A stretch of DNA of 64,000 bases from Brachybacterium sp. YJGR34 (GTDB lineage Bacteria > Actinomycetota > Actinomycetes > Actinomycetales > Dermabacteraceae), in the NCBI RefSeq assembly GCF_003347015.1, contig NZ_PNFB01000019.1:17729-81728 (forward strand), read 5' to 3'. The position numbers were made by a program, and so were the translations under genes. The notes below the pieces were generated by a model. It had not been told where the DNA came from. It saw only the letters and a program-made list of their open reading frames with translations, and made no database searches. Shown here one piece after another: positions 18,503 to 26,941 of this stretch (position 1 is its first letter; each line of letters opens with the position of its first letter).

Positions 18503-19960
18503 ATGTCACCGATGCCCACCGTGAGCTACTCCATCACGATCCGACTCGAGTTCGCCGCCCGCTCCGCCGCCGTCAGCGACATCACCGCGAGCATCGAGAG
18601 CCGCGGGGCCACGGTCACCGCTCTCGACGTCTCCGCCTCGGGGCCCGAGCGGATGCGCGCGGACATCACCGTGCTGACCGCCGGGCACGATCACGCGATG
18701 GAGGTCGTCGAGGAGCTGCAGGGGCTCGAGGGGGTCGAGCTGGGCAAGGTCTCCGACCGCACCTTCCTCGCCCACCTCGGCGGCAAGCTCACGGTGGAGT
18801 CGAAGCTCCCGATCCGCCACCGCGACGACCTCTCGATGATCTACACCCCGGGCGTGGCCCGGGTGGTGAAGGCCATCGCCGAGAATCCCGAGGACGCCCG
18901 CCGGCTGACCATCAAGCGCAACACCGTCGCGGTGGTCTCCGACGGCTCCGCCATCCTCGGCCTGGGCGACCTGGGGCCGCTCGCCGCGATGCCCGTCATG
19001 GAGGGCAAGGCCGCGCTGTTCAAGCGCTTCGCCGGCATCGATGCCTTCCCCATCTGCCTGGACGCCCATTCGGTGGACGACATCGTCGCCCACGTCAAGG
19101 CGATCGCCCCGGTCTTCGCGGGCATCAACCTCGAGGACATCTCCGCCCCGCGCTGCTTCGAGATCGAGGACCGGCTGCGCGCGGAGCTGGACATCCCCGT
19201 CTTCCACGACGACCAGCACGGCACCGCGATCGTCGTGGTGGCCGCGCTGCGCAACGCCCTGCGCGTGGTCGACAAGGACGTCGCCTCCGCCCGGATCGTG
19301 CTCTCCGGCGCCGGCGCGGCGGGCACCGCGATCCTGCGCCTGCTGCGCGCGGCCGGGGCCCGCGACGTGGTGGTCACCGACATCGACGGGATCGTCCACG
19401 AGGGGCGGACCGAGCTCACCGGCCGCCTTCCCTGGATCGCGGAGGTGACGAATCCGCGCGGCCTCACCGGCACCCTCCGTGACGCGGTCGCAGGGGCCGA
19501 CGTCTTCATCGGCGTCAGCGCCGGCAACATCCTCACCGCCGCGGACGTGGCGACCATGGCCGATCGTTCGATCGTCTTCGCGATGGCCAACCCCACCCCG
19601 GAGATCGACCCCTCGGAGGCCGTCAAGCACGCCGAGGTGGTCGCCACCGGGCGCAGCGACTTCGCCAATCAGATCAACAACGTCCTCGCCTTCCCGGGCG
19701 TGTTCCGCGGGCTGCTGGACGCCCACGCCACCCGCGTCAGCGACCGCATGCTCCTCGCCGCGGCGCGGGCCCTGGCCGATGTGGTCACCGCGGAGGAGCT
19801 CAACCCCACCTACATCGTGCCCAGCGTCTTCCACGACGGGGTCACCAAGGCGGTCGCGAGCGCGGTGGAGCAGGTGGCGCGCGAGGAGGCGGGCACCGTG
19901 GACACCATCACGGGCACGATGACCGCCGTCTACGCGGACGAGATCACGCTCGAGGGCTGA
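18503..19960 (+). CDS. NAD(P)-dependent malic enzyme with N-terminal ACT-like domain
   Basis: 485 residues. Residues 1-85 resemble an ACT regulatory domain (Y-S-I-T-I-R-L-E-F ... V-S-D-R-T-F-L-A-H). The malic core begins K-L-P-I-R-H-R-D-D-L-S-M-I-Y-T-P-G-V-A, then N-T-V-A-V-V-S-D-G-S-A-I-L-G-L-G-D and the metal site E-D-I-S-A-P-R-C-F and H-D-D-Q-H-G-T-A. The dinucleotide motif G-A-G-A-A-G-T-A lies near residue 270. It decarboxylates malate to pyruvate; the ACT domain suggests allosteric control. NAD versus NADP preference cannot be called. Confidence 0.93.
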   Translation: MSPMPTVSYSITIRLEFAARSAAVSDITASIESRGATVTALDVSASGPERMRADITVLTAGHDHAMEVVEELQGLEGVELGKVSDRTFLAHLGGKLTVESKLPIRHRDDLSMIYTPGVARVVKAIAENPEDARRLTIKRNTVAVVSDGSAILGLGDLGPLAAMPVMEGKAALFKRFAGIDAFPICLDAHSVDDIVAHVKAIAPVFAGINLEDISAPRCFEIEDRLRAELDIPVFHDDQHGTAIVVVAALRNALRVVDKDVASARIVLSGAGAAGTAILRLLRAAGARDVVVTDIDGIVHEGRTELTGRLPWIAEVTNPRGLTGTLRDAVAGADVFIGVSAGNILTAADVATMADRSIVFAMANPTPEIDPSEAVKHAEVVATGRSDFANQINNVLAFPGVFRGLLDAHATRVSDRMLLAAARALADVVTAEELNPTYIVPSVFHDGVTKAVASAVEQVAREEAGTVDTITGTMTAVYADEITLEG

Positions 19961-20144
19961 GCCCGCGGACCACCAGGGGTCGGATGTCCGTGCTGCGCGA
20001 CGGGGCGCCCCCCTCCCGCTCGGAGGAGCCCTGCGTCACGGATCGCCGGCACCTGCTGTTCCCTGCAGGGTGCACAACGGACATTTCGTCGACGGTTGTC
20101 AGGTGGCGCCCGGACCTTGGGTGAGACGTCGGAGCACTTCTTTG

Positions 20145-20186
20145 TGCAACCGGGTTACGTAATTGCCTGAACCTGTGTAGGTTGCA
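20145..20186 (+). promoter_or_regulatory. Promoter with flanking inverted repeat (candidate operator) for the peptide transporter operon
   Basis: -35-like TTACGT (20155-20160), 17 bases, -10 TAGGTT (20178-20183). The arms TGCAACC (20145-20151) and GGTTGCA (20180-20186) form a perfect 7-bp inverted repeat, one arm just upstream of the -35 and the other over the -10, well placed for a repressor. The sequence here is more AT-rich than its surroundings. The 548-base gap 19961-20508 holds this promoter and the long leader; no other gene is supported. Confidence 0.45.
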
Positions 20187-20189
20187 GGC

Positions 20190-20351
20190 ATGTTGTTCGC
20201 GTCACACGATCGCCCGAGGCCTGATCACGGCCATCTCCGGACCGGAGGACCGCGCCCCTGCGCGCACCCTGCACGGAGCGATCGGCGGGCAGCGAGCTCG
20301 GCGAGGAGCCTCCTCCCCGGCGCGAGCGCACACCCGCACGGACGCTGCTGA
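20190..20351 (+). CDS. Possible 53-residue leader peptide ORF
   Basis: The ATG lies six bases after the TAGGTT -10 box, the same geometry as the leaderless genes elsewhere, and the frame runs 53 codons to TGA. The product is Arg/Pro/His/Ser-rich with no recognised domain and Cys at 24 and at the last codon. It lies in the 320-base leader before the transporter operon, so it could be a regulatory upstream ORF. Codon bias is not clearly that of a gene, so it may be only a chance frame in leader RNA. Confidence 0.3.
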   Translation: MLFASHDRPRPDHGHLRTGGPRPCAHPARSDRRAASSARSLLPGASAHPHGRC

Positions 20352-20508
20352 GCGTTCGACGCACACGGGCGCACATCAGGGGTCGCGCGAGGACCCGGGT
20401 CCCGGCTCCTGCTCCTCTCCCTGCCCTGCGCCCCGGCCACCTGCGCCCCGCAGGCCCCGACCGCGGACGACGACGCCGCGGTCACGACTCAGGAGAAGGA
20501 CCCATGCC

Positions 20509-22161
20509 ATGACCCCAGAAGTCAGTCGCCGTGCCCTGCTGCTCGGCTCCGCCGGCGTCGCCGGAGGCACCGCACTGGTGGGCTGCTCGGCACCGGAGAC
20601 CTCGACGGAGGACCTCCCGGTGCGGATCCACGCCAACGATGCGACGACCTTCCAGCCCAGCTTCAATCCGTATGCGGCAGGGTCCCTGCAGGGGCCGCAC
20701 GGACTGATCTACGAGACGCTGCAGCTGTCCTCGCCGATGGACGCCGAGAATCCCGTGCCCTGGCTCGCCACCGAGGTCGCCTGGAACGAGGACGGGACCG
20801 TCCTGACGGTCCACCTGCGCGATGACGTCCGCTGGACCGACGGCGAGGTGCTCGACGCGGAGGACGTCGTCTTCACCTACGAGATGATCCGCGACAATCC
20901 GGCGACCAACGGCCTGGCCCTCGCCGTGGCAGGGGCCACCGCCCTCGACGCGACGACGGTCGAGATCTCCTTCTCGACGCCGACCTTCGTGCAGCAGGCC
21001 GACGTCTGCAGCCGGCCGATCGTCCCCGAGCACGTGTTCTCCACCTTCGACCCCGGGGCCGAGCAGATCGCCGAGCCCATGGGCAGCGGCCCCTACCGGC
21101 TCGAACGGTTCTCGGACCAGCTCTACACCTTCGTGCGCAACGACGAGCACTGGGCGGCCGAGGAGTTCGAGCCCCGCCGTCTGGCCTTCCCGTCCTTCAC
21201 CACGCAGACGATGAACACCGCGCTCCAGGCCGGCGAGCTGGACTGGTCCGGCGGCTTCATCTCGAACATCGACAAGGTCTTCGTCGGCCACGATCCCGAG
21301 CACCGCGGCTACTGGTACCCGGGCGCCGGGGTCGTGAACCTCACCCTCAATCTCGAGCGCGAGCTGTGGCAGGACCTGGACCTGCGGCGCGCCATCAGCC
21401 TCGCGGTGGATCGCCTCGAGATCGCGGAGGTCGCCTACATGAACTACTTCGGGCCGCCGCATCCGACGGGCCTTCCCCGACCCACCTTCGAGGAGTACAT
21501 CGCCGAGGAGTTCCAGGATCTCGAGTTCGCGGTCGACCTCGACGAGGCGAACCGACTCCTCGACGCGGCGGGATACGAGGCGGGGGAGGACGGGATCCGG
21601 GTCGCGCCCGACGGGACGCCGCTGTCGTTCCCGCTGCAGATCCCCTCGACCTACAACGACTGGGTCACCGTCGCCCAGATCCTGGGCACCCAGCTGCGCC
21701 GGATCGGGGTCGAGCTGACCCCGCGCGGGATCTCCTTCGAGAACTGGGTGGAGGCCCACCGGAGCGGGAACTACGACGTCACGATCACCACCGCCGCTGC
21801 CGGGCAGAACCCGTGGTACCTGTACCGCGCGCTGCTCTCCTCCGAGTACCGCAGCGACGACGGCGAGCCCGTCACCGCGAACTTCCAGCGCTGGTACGAC
21901 GAGGAGAGCGACGAGCTGCTGAGCGAGTACTCGACGACCGAGGACCCGGAGGTCCAGCGCGAGGCGCTGGCCGGCCTCCAGCACCTCATGGTCGAGCGGC
22001 TCCCCGTGCTGCCGATCGTCATCGCGCCGAACTGGTTCAACTACAACACCGCGGACTGGACCGGCTTCCCCAGCGCGGAGGATCCGTACGCGCTGGGCTC
22101 CCCGGTCGAGGCGGGATCGCGCGTCATGATCCTGCACCGCCTGACCCGGACCGGCAGCTGA
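20509..22161 (+). CDS. Peptide/nickel-type ABC transporter substrate-binding lipoprotein
   Basis: 550 residues. The leader S-R-R-A-L-L-L-G-S-A ... L-V-G-C combines a twin-arginine motif with a lipobox, so the protein is probably exported folded and lipid-anchored at Cys about 24. The rest is an SBP_bac_5 (family 5) domain: L-R-D-D-V-R-W-T-D-G-E-V-L-D-A-E-D-V and the L-R-R-A-I-S-L-A-V-D-R segment are typical. It captures oligopeptides or related ligands for the downstream permeases. AGGAGAAGGA (20491-20500) sets the start; an ATG at 20504 stops after two codons. Confidence 0.9.
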   Translation: MTPEVSRRALLLGSAGVAGGTALVGCSAPETSTEDLPVRIHANDATTFQPSFNPYAAGSLQGPHGLIYETLQLSSPMDAENPVPWLATEVAWNEDGTVLTVHLRDDVRWTDGEVLDAEDVVFTYEMIRDNPATNGLALAVAGATALDATTVEISFSTPTFVQQADVCSRPIVPEHVFSTFDPGAEQIAEPMGSGPYRLERFSDQLYTFVRNDEHWAAEEFEPRRLAFPSFTTQTMNTALQAGELDWSGGFISNIDKVFVGHDPEHRGYWYPGAGVVNLTLNLERELWQDLDLRRAISLAVDRLEIAEVAYMNYFGPPHPTGLPRPTFEEYIAEEFQDLEFAVDLDEANRLLDAAGYEAGEDGIRVAPDGTPLSFPLQIPSTYNDWVTVAQILGTQLRRIGVELTPRGISFENWVEAHRSGNYDVTITTAAAGQNPWYLYRALLSSEYRSDDGEPVTANFQRWYDEESDELLSEYSTTEDPEVQREALAGLQHLMVERLPVLPIVIAPNWFNYNTADWTGFPSAEDPYALGSPVEAGSRVMILHRLTRTGS

Positions 22162-22173
22162 GGGAGAGAGACC

Positions 22174-23151
22174 ATGAGATTCCTGCTGAAGAAGCTCGCC
22201 CTGTACGCCTTCATCGCCTGGGCCGCGCTGACCCTGAACTTCCTGATCCCCCGCCTGATGCCGGGTGATCCCGTCCAGGTCCTCATCGCGGCCTCCGAAG
22301 GGCAGCTCACCCCGGAGGCCGCGGAGGCGATCAAGGCGCAGTTCGGCATCACCGACGACCCGCTGCTCGTCCAGTACCTCGCCTATCTCGGCGACCTCGC
22401 GCGCCTCGACCTGGGGGTGTCGCTGAGCCACTTCCCGGTGCCGGTCAGCGACATCATCTCCGGGGCCATGCCCTGGACCCTGGGCCTGGTGGGGGTCGCC
22501 ACCGTGATCAGCTTCCTGCTGGGCACGGGGCTGGGCGTGCTCCTCGCCTGGCGGCGCGGCACCTGGTCCGACCATGTGCTCCCGGCCCTCACCTTCCTCA
22601 ACGCGATCCCGTACTTCTGGATGGCGCTGATCCTGGTGCTGCTCCTCGCGGTCACGCTGGGGTGGTTCCCCTATGCGGGCGGCTACGACCGCACGATGTT
22701 CCCCGAGCTGGCGCTGCCCTTCATCGGATCGGTGCTGTACCACGCGGCGCTGCCGGCGCTGACGATCGTGATCGGCTCCTTCGCGGGCTGGGTGCTGCAG
22801 ATGCGCAACATGACCGTGACCGTCCTCGGCGAGGACTACGTGTCGATGGCCGAGGCGAAGGGACTGCCGCGCCGCACGGTGCTGTTCGGCTATGCCGCCC
22901 GCAACGCCATCCTCCCCAGCATCACCGGCTTCGCCCTCGCGCTCGGCGCCGTCGTCGGCGGATCGATGCTCACCGAGGTGATCTTCAACTATCCGGGCCT
23001 CGGCTACACGCTGTTCCAGGCGGTCTCCGCCCAGGACTTCCCGCTCATGCAGGGGCTGTTCCTCATCATCTCGCTGGCCGTCATCGCGGCGAACCTCATC
23101 GCCGATGCGGCCTACGTCGTCCTCGATCCTCGTACCCGGCAGGGGGCCTGA
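22174..23151 (+). CDS. Peptide ABC transporter permease (DppB-like)
   Basis: 325 residues. An N-terminal TM helix with P-R-L-M-P-G-D-P-V follows the DppB/OppB pattern, then five further membrane segments from about residue 100. The EAA loop E-A-K-G-L-P-R-R-T-V-L-F-G-Y-A contacts the ATPase. It lies 12 bases after the binding-protein gene and 3 before the next permease, in one operon. Confidence 0.92.
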   Translation: MRFLLKKLALYAFIAWAALTLNFLIPRLMPGDPVQVLIAASEGQLTPEAAEAIKAQFGITDDPLLVQYLAYLGDLARLDLGVSLSHFPVPVSDIISGAMPWTLGLVGVATVISFLLGTGLGVLLAWRRGTWSDHVLPALTFLNAIPYFWMALILVLLLAVTLGWFPYAGGYDRTMFPELALPFIGSVLYHAALPALTIVIGSFAGWVLQMRNMTVTVLGEDYVSMAEAKGLPRRTVLFGYAARNAILPSITGFALALGAVVGGSMLTEVIFNYPGLGYTLFQAVSAQDFPLMQGLFLIISLAVIAANLIADAAYVVLDPRTRQGA

Positions 23152-23154
23152 GCC

Positions 23155-25017
23155 ATGTCCATCTCCACCCTGATCCCGCGCAGCGGGAAGGTCCGCGCCG
23201 GACTCGCCATCGTGGTCGCCTTCGTCGTGATCGCCGTGGTCGGTCCGTTCATCGCGCGGTACGACCCGAACCAGACCTCCTTCGACATGCTGGAGCCGCC
23301 GTCGGGACGGCACTGGCTGGGCACCACGCAGACCGGCCAGGACGTCTTCTCCCAGTTCATGACCGGCGCGCGGACCTCGCTGCTGGTGGGTCTGGTCGCG
23401 GGGGTCGTCTCGCAGGTGGTGTCCGTGGCCGTGGGCCTGCTGGGCGGATACCTCCGCGGCGTCGCCGACGACCTGCTGTACATCCTCACCGCGGTGTTCC
23501 TGGTGATCCCCGGCATGCCGCTGCTCATCGTGCTCACGGGCTATCTGCCCTCGCGCGGGCTGTTGTCGATCGCGGTGGTCATCGCGATCACCTCCTGGGC
23601 GGGATCGGCACGGGTCATCCGGGCCCAGACCCTCTCGCTGCGCAACCGGGAGTTCGTCGAGGCGGCCCGGGGGACGGGCGAGAGCCGCGCCCGCATCATG
23701 TTCTTCGAGGTGCTGCCCAACATGCTGCCGCTGGTCGCCTCGGGCTTCCTGTTCTCGGTCATCGGGGGCATCCTCGCCGAGGCCGGGCTCGCCTTCCTGG
23801 GCCTCGGCTCGCTGACCACCACGAGCTGGGGCTCGATGCTCTACTTCGCGCAGAACTCGCAGGCGCTGCTGTCCGGTGCCTGGTGGTGGTACGTGCCGCC
23901 GGGCCTCGCGATCGCGGTGGTCGGTGCGGGGCTCGCGCTGATCAACTTCGCGATCGACGAGTACTCCAACCCCCGGCTCCGCACCGGCTCCGCGACCCGA
24001 CCCGGTCGCTCCGGCCGGCGCGCCGCGGCGGCCGTGGCCGCCGGAGCGGAGGCCGAGCTCTCCGGGGTCGCGGAGACGCTCGCCGAGAACGACAGTCCGG
24101 CGGGGCCCGGGAATGACGAGACGGCGGAGCGGACCGCCGCCCACCCGGAGTTTGATCGAGCGGACGAACCCGAACTCGCCCCGTGCCTGCGGACCTCCCC
24201 GATGCCGGGATCACCGATCATCGAGGTCGACTCCCTGCGGGTCGACTACCCCACGGCCTTCGGCACGGTGCACGCCGTGCAGGACGTCTCGCTCACCCTC
24301 CGCCGCGGGGAGATCCTGGGTCTGGCCGGGGAGTCGGGGTCCGGGAAGTCCACGCTCACCAACGCGATCACGCGGCTGCTGCGGCCCCCGGCGGAGGTCG
24401 CCGGCGGCTCGATCGTCTATCGCGCGGACGACGGCACCCCCACGGACCTGCTCCGGCTCGAGGACCAGGGGCTCCGGGCGCTGCGATGGAACGAGATCGC
24501 GGTGGTGTTCCAGAGCGCGATGAACGCCCTCAACCCCGTGACCTCCATCCGTGCCCAGTTCGACGACGTGATCCGTGTGCACCGACCGGGGCTTCCGCCC
24601 GCTCGGCGCACCGAGATCGCGGGGGAGCACCTCGAGCGCGTCGGGATCCCGGCGGATCGCATCGACGCCTACCCGCACGAGCTCTCCGGCGGCATGAAGC
24701 AGCGCGTCGCGATCGCCATCGCCCTGGTGCTGGAGCCGGACGTGATCTTCATGGACGAGCCCACCACGGCCCTGGACCTGCTGGTGCAGCGCGACGTCCT
24801 GGACCAGATCGTGCGGCTGCGCGAGGAGTACGGCTTCGCGATCGTGTTCACCACCCATGACCTGGCGCTGCTGCTGGAGATCTCCGATTCCGTCGCGGTC
24901 ATGCGCCGCGGCCACCTGGTCGAGTACGGCCCGGCCCGCGACCTCTACCGGGAGCCCGGGCATCAGTACACGAAGAACCTGCTGTCCTCGCTCGAAGAAC
25001 TGGGGAGCCTCGCATGA
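23155..25017 (+). CDS. Fused peptide ABC transporter permease and ATPase (DppC-DppD)
   Basis: 620 residues in one open frame. Residues about 1-277 are a DppC-type permease (EAA loop E-A-A-R-G-T-G-E-S-R-A-R-I). Residues about 278-349 are an Ala/Gly/Glu-rich linker with no predicted membrane helix. From 350 an ABC ATPase follows: Walker A G-E-S-G-S-G-K-S-T (about 391), Q-S-A-M-N-A-L-N-P-V, signature L-S-G-G-M-K-Q-R-V, Walker B V-I-F-M-D-E-P. An in-frame ATG at 24202 (M-P-G-S-P-I-I-E-V) could also give a free ATPase. Similar fusions are annotated in other actinobacteria. The stop overlaps the next gene by 4 bases. Confidence 0.87.
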   Translation: MSISTLIPRSGKVRAGLAIVVAFVVIAVVGPFIARYDPNQTSFDMLEPPSGRHWLGTTQTGQDVFSQFMTGARTSLLVGLVAGVVSQVVSVAVGLLGGYLRGVADDLLYILTAVFLVIPGMPLLIVLTGYLPSRGLLSIAVVIAITSWAGSARVIRAQTLSLRNREFVEAARGTGESRARIMFFEVLPNMLPLVASGFLFSVIGGILAEAGLAFLGLGSLTTTSWGSMLYFAQNSQALLSGAWWWYVPPGLAIAVVGAGLALINFAIDEYSNPRLRTGSATRPGRSGRRAAAAVAAGAEAELSGVAETLAENDSPAGPGNDETAERTAAHPEFDRADEPELAPCLRTSPMPGSPIIEVDSLRVDYPTAFGTVHAVQDVSLTLRRGEILGLAGESGSGKSTLTNAITRLLRPPAEVAGGSIVYRADDGTPTDLLRLEDQGLRALRWNEIAVVFQSAMNALNPVTSIRAQFDDVIRVHRPGLPPARRTEIAGEHLERVGIPADRIDAYPHELSGGMKQRVAIAIALVLEPDVIFMDEPTTALDLLVQRDVLDQIVRLREEYGFAIVFTTHDLALLLEISDSVAVMRRGHLVEYGPARDLYREPGHQYTKNLLSSLEELGSLA

Positions 25018-25871
25018 CCACCACCGACACGACCACCGCTCCCGGCGCGGCCGCCGGGCCCGCCGTCGTCCTCGAGGGGCGGAACCTCGTCAAGGAGTAC
25101 CCGGTCGGCGCGCGCAGCGGCCTGCTGCGGCGCCAGCAGCGGATGCGCGCGGTCGACGACGTCTCGATCGTGCTCGCCGCGGGACGGGTCACCGCCCTGG
25201 TGGGTCAGAGCGGGTCGGGGAAGTCCACGCTGGGGCGGATGCTCGCCCGTCTCATCCCCGTCACCGCGGGAGAGATCCTGCTCGAGGGCACCGAGGTGCT
25301 CTCCGCGGGGCGCATGAGCCACCGGGAGTACGTGGGGGATGTGCAGCTGACCCTCCAGGACCCCTTCGCCTCGCTGAACCCGCTGCGTCGGATCGAGTAC
25401 ACGCTGGGGCGGGCGGTGCGGATCCACCAGGACGTGCGCACCGCGGAGGCGGTCCACGAACGATGCCTGGCGCTGCTCGAGAGAGTCGGGCTGACCCCGG
25501 CCGAGCGGTACCTCGACCGCTTCCCGCACGAGCTCTCCGGCGGGGAGCGTCAGCGGGTCTCCTTCGCCCGGGCGCTCGCCGCCTCCCCGAAGGTCCTCAT
25601 CGCCGACGAGCCGGTCTCGATGCTCGACGTGACGATCCGCAAGGAGATGCTGGACCTCATCGACGCCCTGCGACGGGACGAGGATCTCGCCGTCCTCTAC
25701 ATCACCCACGATCTGGGCAGCGCACGGCGCTATTCCGACGAGGTGATGGTCATGCACCACGGAAAGGTGGTCGAGGCCGGCGAGAGCCGCTCGGTCATCG
25801 ACGATCCGCAGGACGAGTACACACGGCGCCTGCTGGCCGCGGCGCCGAACCCGGGAGCACGTCTGCGCTGA
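25014..25871 (+). CDS. Peptide ABC transporter ATP-binding protein (DppF-like)
   Basis: 285 residues, a second ATPase of the oligopeptide system. Walker A G-Q-S-G-S-G-K-S-T-L; Q-loop in L-T-L-Q-D-P-F-A-S-L-N-P, typical of DppF/OppF; signature L-S-G-G-E-R-Q-R-V; Walker B V-L-I-A-D-E-P-V-S-M-L-D; switch I-T-H-D-L. The ATG overlaps the fusion gene's stop. It presumably forms a heterodimer with the ATPase half of the fusion. Only 285 residues, so the usual Cys-containing C-terminal extension is short. Confidence 0.92.
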   Translation: MTTTDTTTAPGAAAGPAVVLEGRNLVKEYPVGARSGLLRRQQRMRAVDDVSIVLAAGRVTALVGQSGSGKSTLGRMLARLIPVTAGEILLEGTEVLSAGRMSHREYVGDVQLTLQDPFASLNPLRRIEYTLGRAVRIHQDVRTAEAVHERCLALLERVGLTPAERYLDRFPHELSGGERQRVSFARALAASPKVLIADEPVSMLDVTIRKEMLDLIDALRRDEDLAVLYITHDLGSARRYSDEVMVMHHGKVVEAGESRSVIDDPQDEYTRRLLAAAPNPGARLR

Positions 25872-25900
25872 GCCGGCGGGGCCGTGCCGCCGACGTCCGC

Positions 25901-26395
25901 TCAGCGCGGAGGGCCGGCCGCGTCCTCCGGGACGTGCTCCGCCTCCATCTCGTCGTCCTCGAGCGGGTACGGATCCTCGCGCAGCGAGCGTCGGCGCTCG
26001 AGCATCCACGCTCCCACGCCCAGCGCGATGCCGATCGCATCGACCACGAGGTCGGCGCCCTCGGCCCCGCGCTGGGGCAGCAGCACCAGCTGGAACAGCT
26101 CGATGAACAGGGCATGGGCGAGGGCGACGATCACCACCCAGCCCATCGGGAAGCGCCGGAGCGGGGCCAGCAGGCGCCCGGCGGCCCAGACCGTGAGGGC
26201 GAAGACGAGCAGGTGCACGAGCTTGTCGAGCCCGGGGAGTCCGAGCCCCGGCGTCCCGTCCGGGATGGAGGGGAGGTAGAAGCCGAGGTTCGCCGCGAGG
26301 GCGAGGACCACCAGGCCCAGGCGGCCGGGCAGCGAGCCGCCCGCCTCGCGGATCTCGTCGGGGAGGCGGCGGAGGAAGTCCATGGCAGCGTCCAT
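25901..26395 (-). CDS. VanZ-like membrane protein
   Basis: 164 residues with four hydrophobic segments and the VanZ-family motif D-K-L-V-H-L-L-V-F-A-L followed by H-A-L-F-I-E-L-F-Q and E-G-A-D-L-V-V-D-A-I-G-I-A-L-G. The acidic C-terminal tail is cytoplasmic. VanZ proteins affect teicoplanin susceptibility in enterococci, but most chromosomal copies have no known role. GACAAT six bases before the ATG may be a leaderless -10 box. Convergent with the transporter operon. Confidence 0.78.
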   Translation of the reverse strand: MDAAMDFLRRLPDEIREAGGSLPGRLGLVVLALAANLGFYLPSIPDGTPGLGLPGLDKLVHLLVFALTVWAAGRLLAPLRRFPMGWVVIVALAHALFIELFQLVLLPQRGAEGADLVVDAIGIALGVGAWMLERRRSLREDPYPLEDDEMEAEHVPEDAAGPPR

Positions 26396-26484
26396 CGGCC
26401 GATTGTCCCAGCGGGCGCGCCTGACTCCTCGGAGGCAGGGCCGCTAGGCTCTGGGGAGCCCGACATCGATTCAGGGAGTGTGCC

Positions 26485-26862
26485 ATGTCCTCCACGTCCG
26501 ACCCGTCCCGGATGGACCCCTACGCCGACGACCCCGGCGCCGCCCCGGGCAGCACCGCGGTGCTGGACCGTCAGCTCCAGGAGAAGGAGCAGACCACCGA
26601 CGACGGTGATCACGACCGGTACGCCCACTACGTGCGCAAGGACAAGATCACGCAGGCCGCTCTGGGCGGCACTCCCGTGATCGCGCTGTGCGGGAAGGTC
26701 TGGGTGCCCGGGCGCGATCCCGAGAAGTACCCGGTCTGCCCCGAGTGCAAGGAGATCTACGAGGGCATGCGCGCCCCGCGGGACGGCGGCGACGGCGACT
26801 CCGGCGGGTCGGGCGGATCCGGCCGCGGCGGCTTCCGCGGCTTCTTCGGGGGCCGTCGCTGA
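26485..26862 (+). CDS. DUF3039 zinc-finger-like protein
   Basis: 125 residues. The conserved DUF3039 core is D-R-Y-A-H-Y-V-R-K-D-K-I, then V-I-A-L-C-G-K-V-W-V-P-G-R-D-P and C-P-E-C-K-E-I-Y-E-G-M; the three cysteines and nearby His could bind zinc. The last 30 residues are Gly-rich. It is a lineage-conserved actinobacterial protein of unknown role. TAGGCT at 26443-26448 is the candidate promoter and AGGGAG precedes the ATG. The next gene, a helicase, is its usual neighbour. Confidence 0.85.
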   Translation: MSSTSDPSRMDPYADDPGAAPGSTAVLDRQLQEKEQTTDDGDHDRYAHYVRKDKITQAALGGTPVIALCGKVWVPGRDPEKYPVCPECKEIYEGMRAPRDGGDGDSGGSGGSGRGGFRGFFGGRR

Positions 26863-26925
26863 GGTCGGCGTCGGGGCGCGACTTCCTCACATCGGTCGCT
26901 CCGGCGGGTCGTCGGACCGCGGCGG

Positions 26926-26931
26926 TACGGT
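26926..26931 (+). promoter_or_regulatory. -10 box for the 26942 helicase
   Basis: TACGGT ends ten bases before the GTG at 26942. An in-frame GTG at 26930 overlaps the box and is therefore unlikely as the start. Confidence 0.45.
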
Positions 26932-26941
26932 GGTCCACGCC

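Noticed and set aside
20482..24144. 1220-codon minus-strand frame opposite the peptide transporter
   Set aside because: It mirrors the codon bias of the sense genes; the product is Gly/Arg/Glu/His low complexity with no domain.
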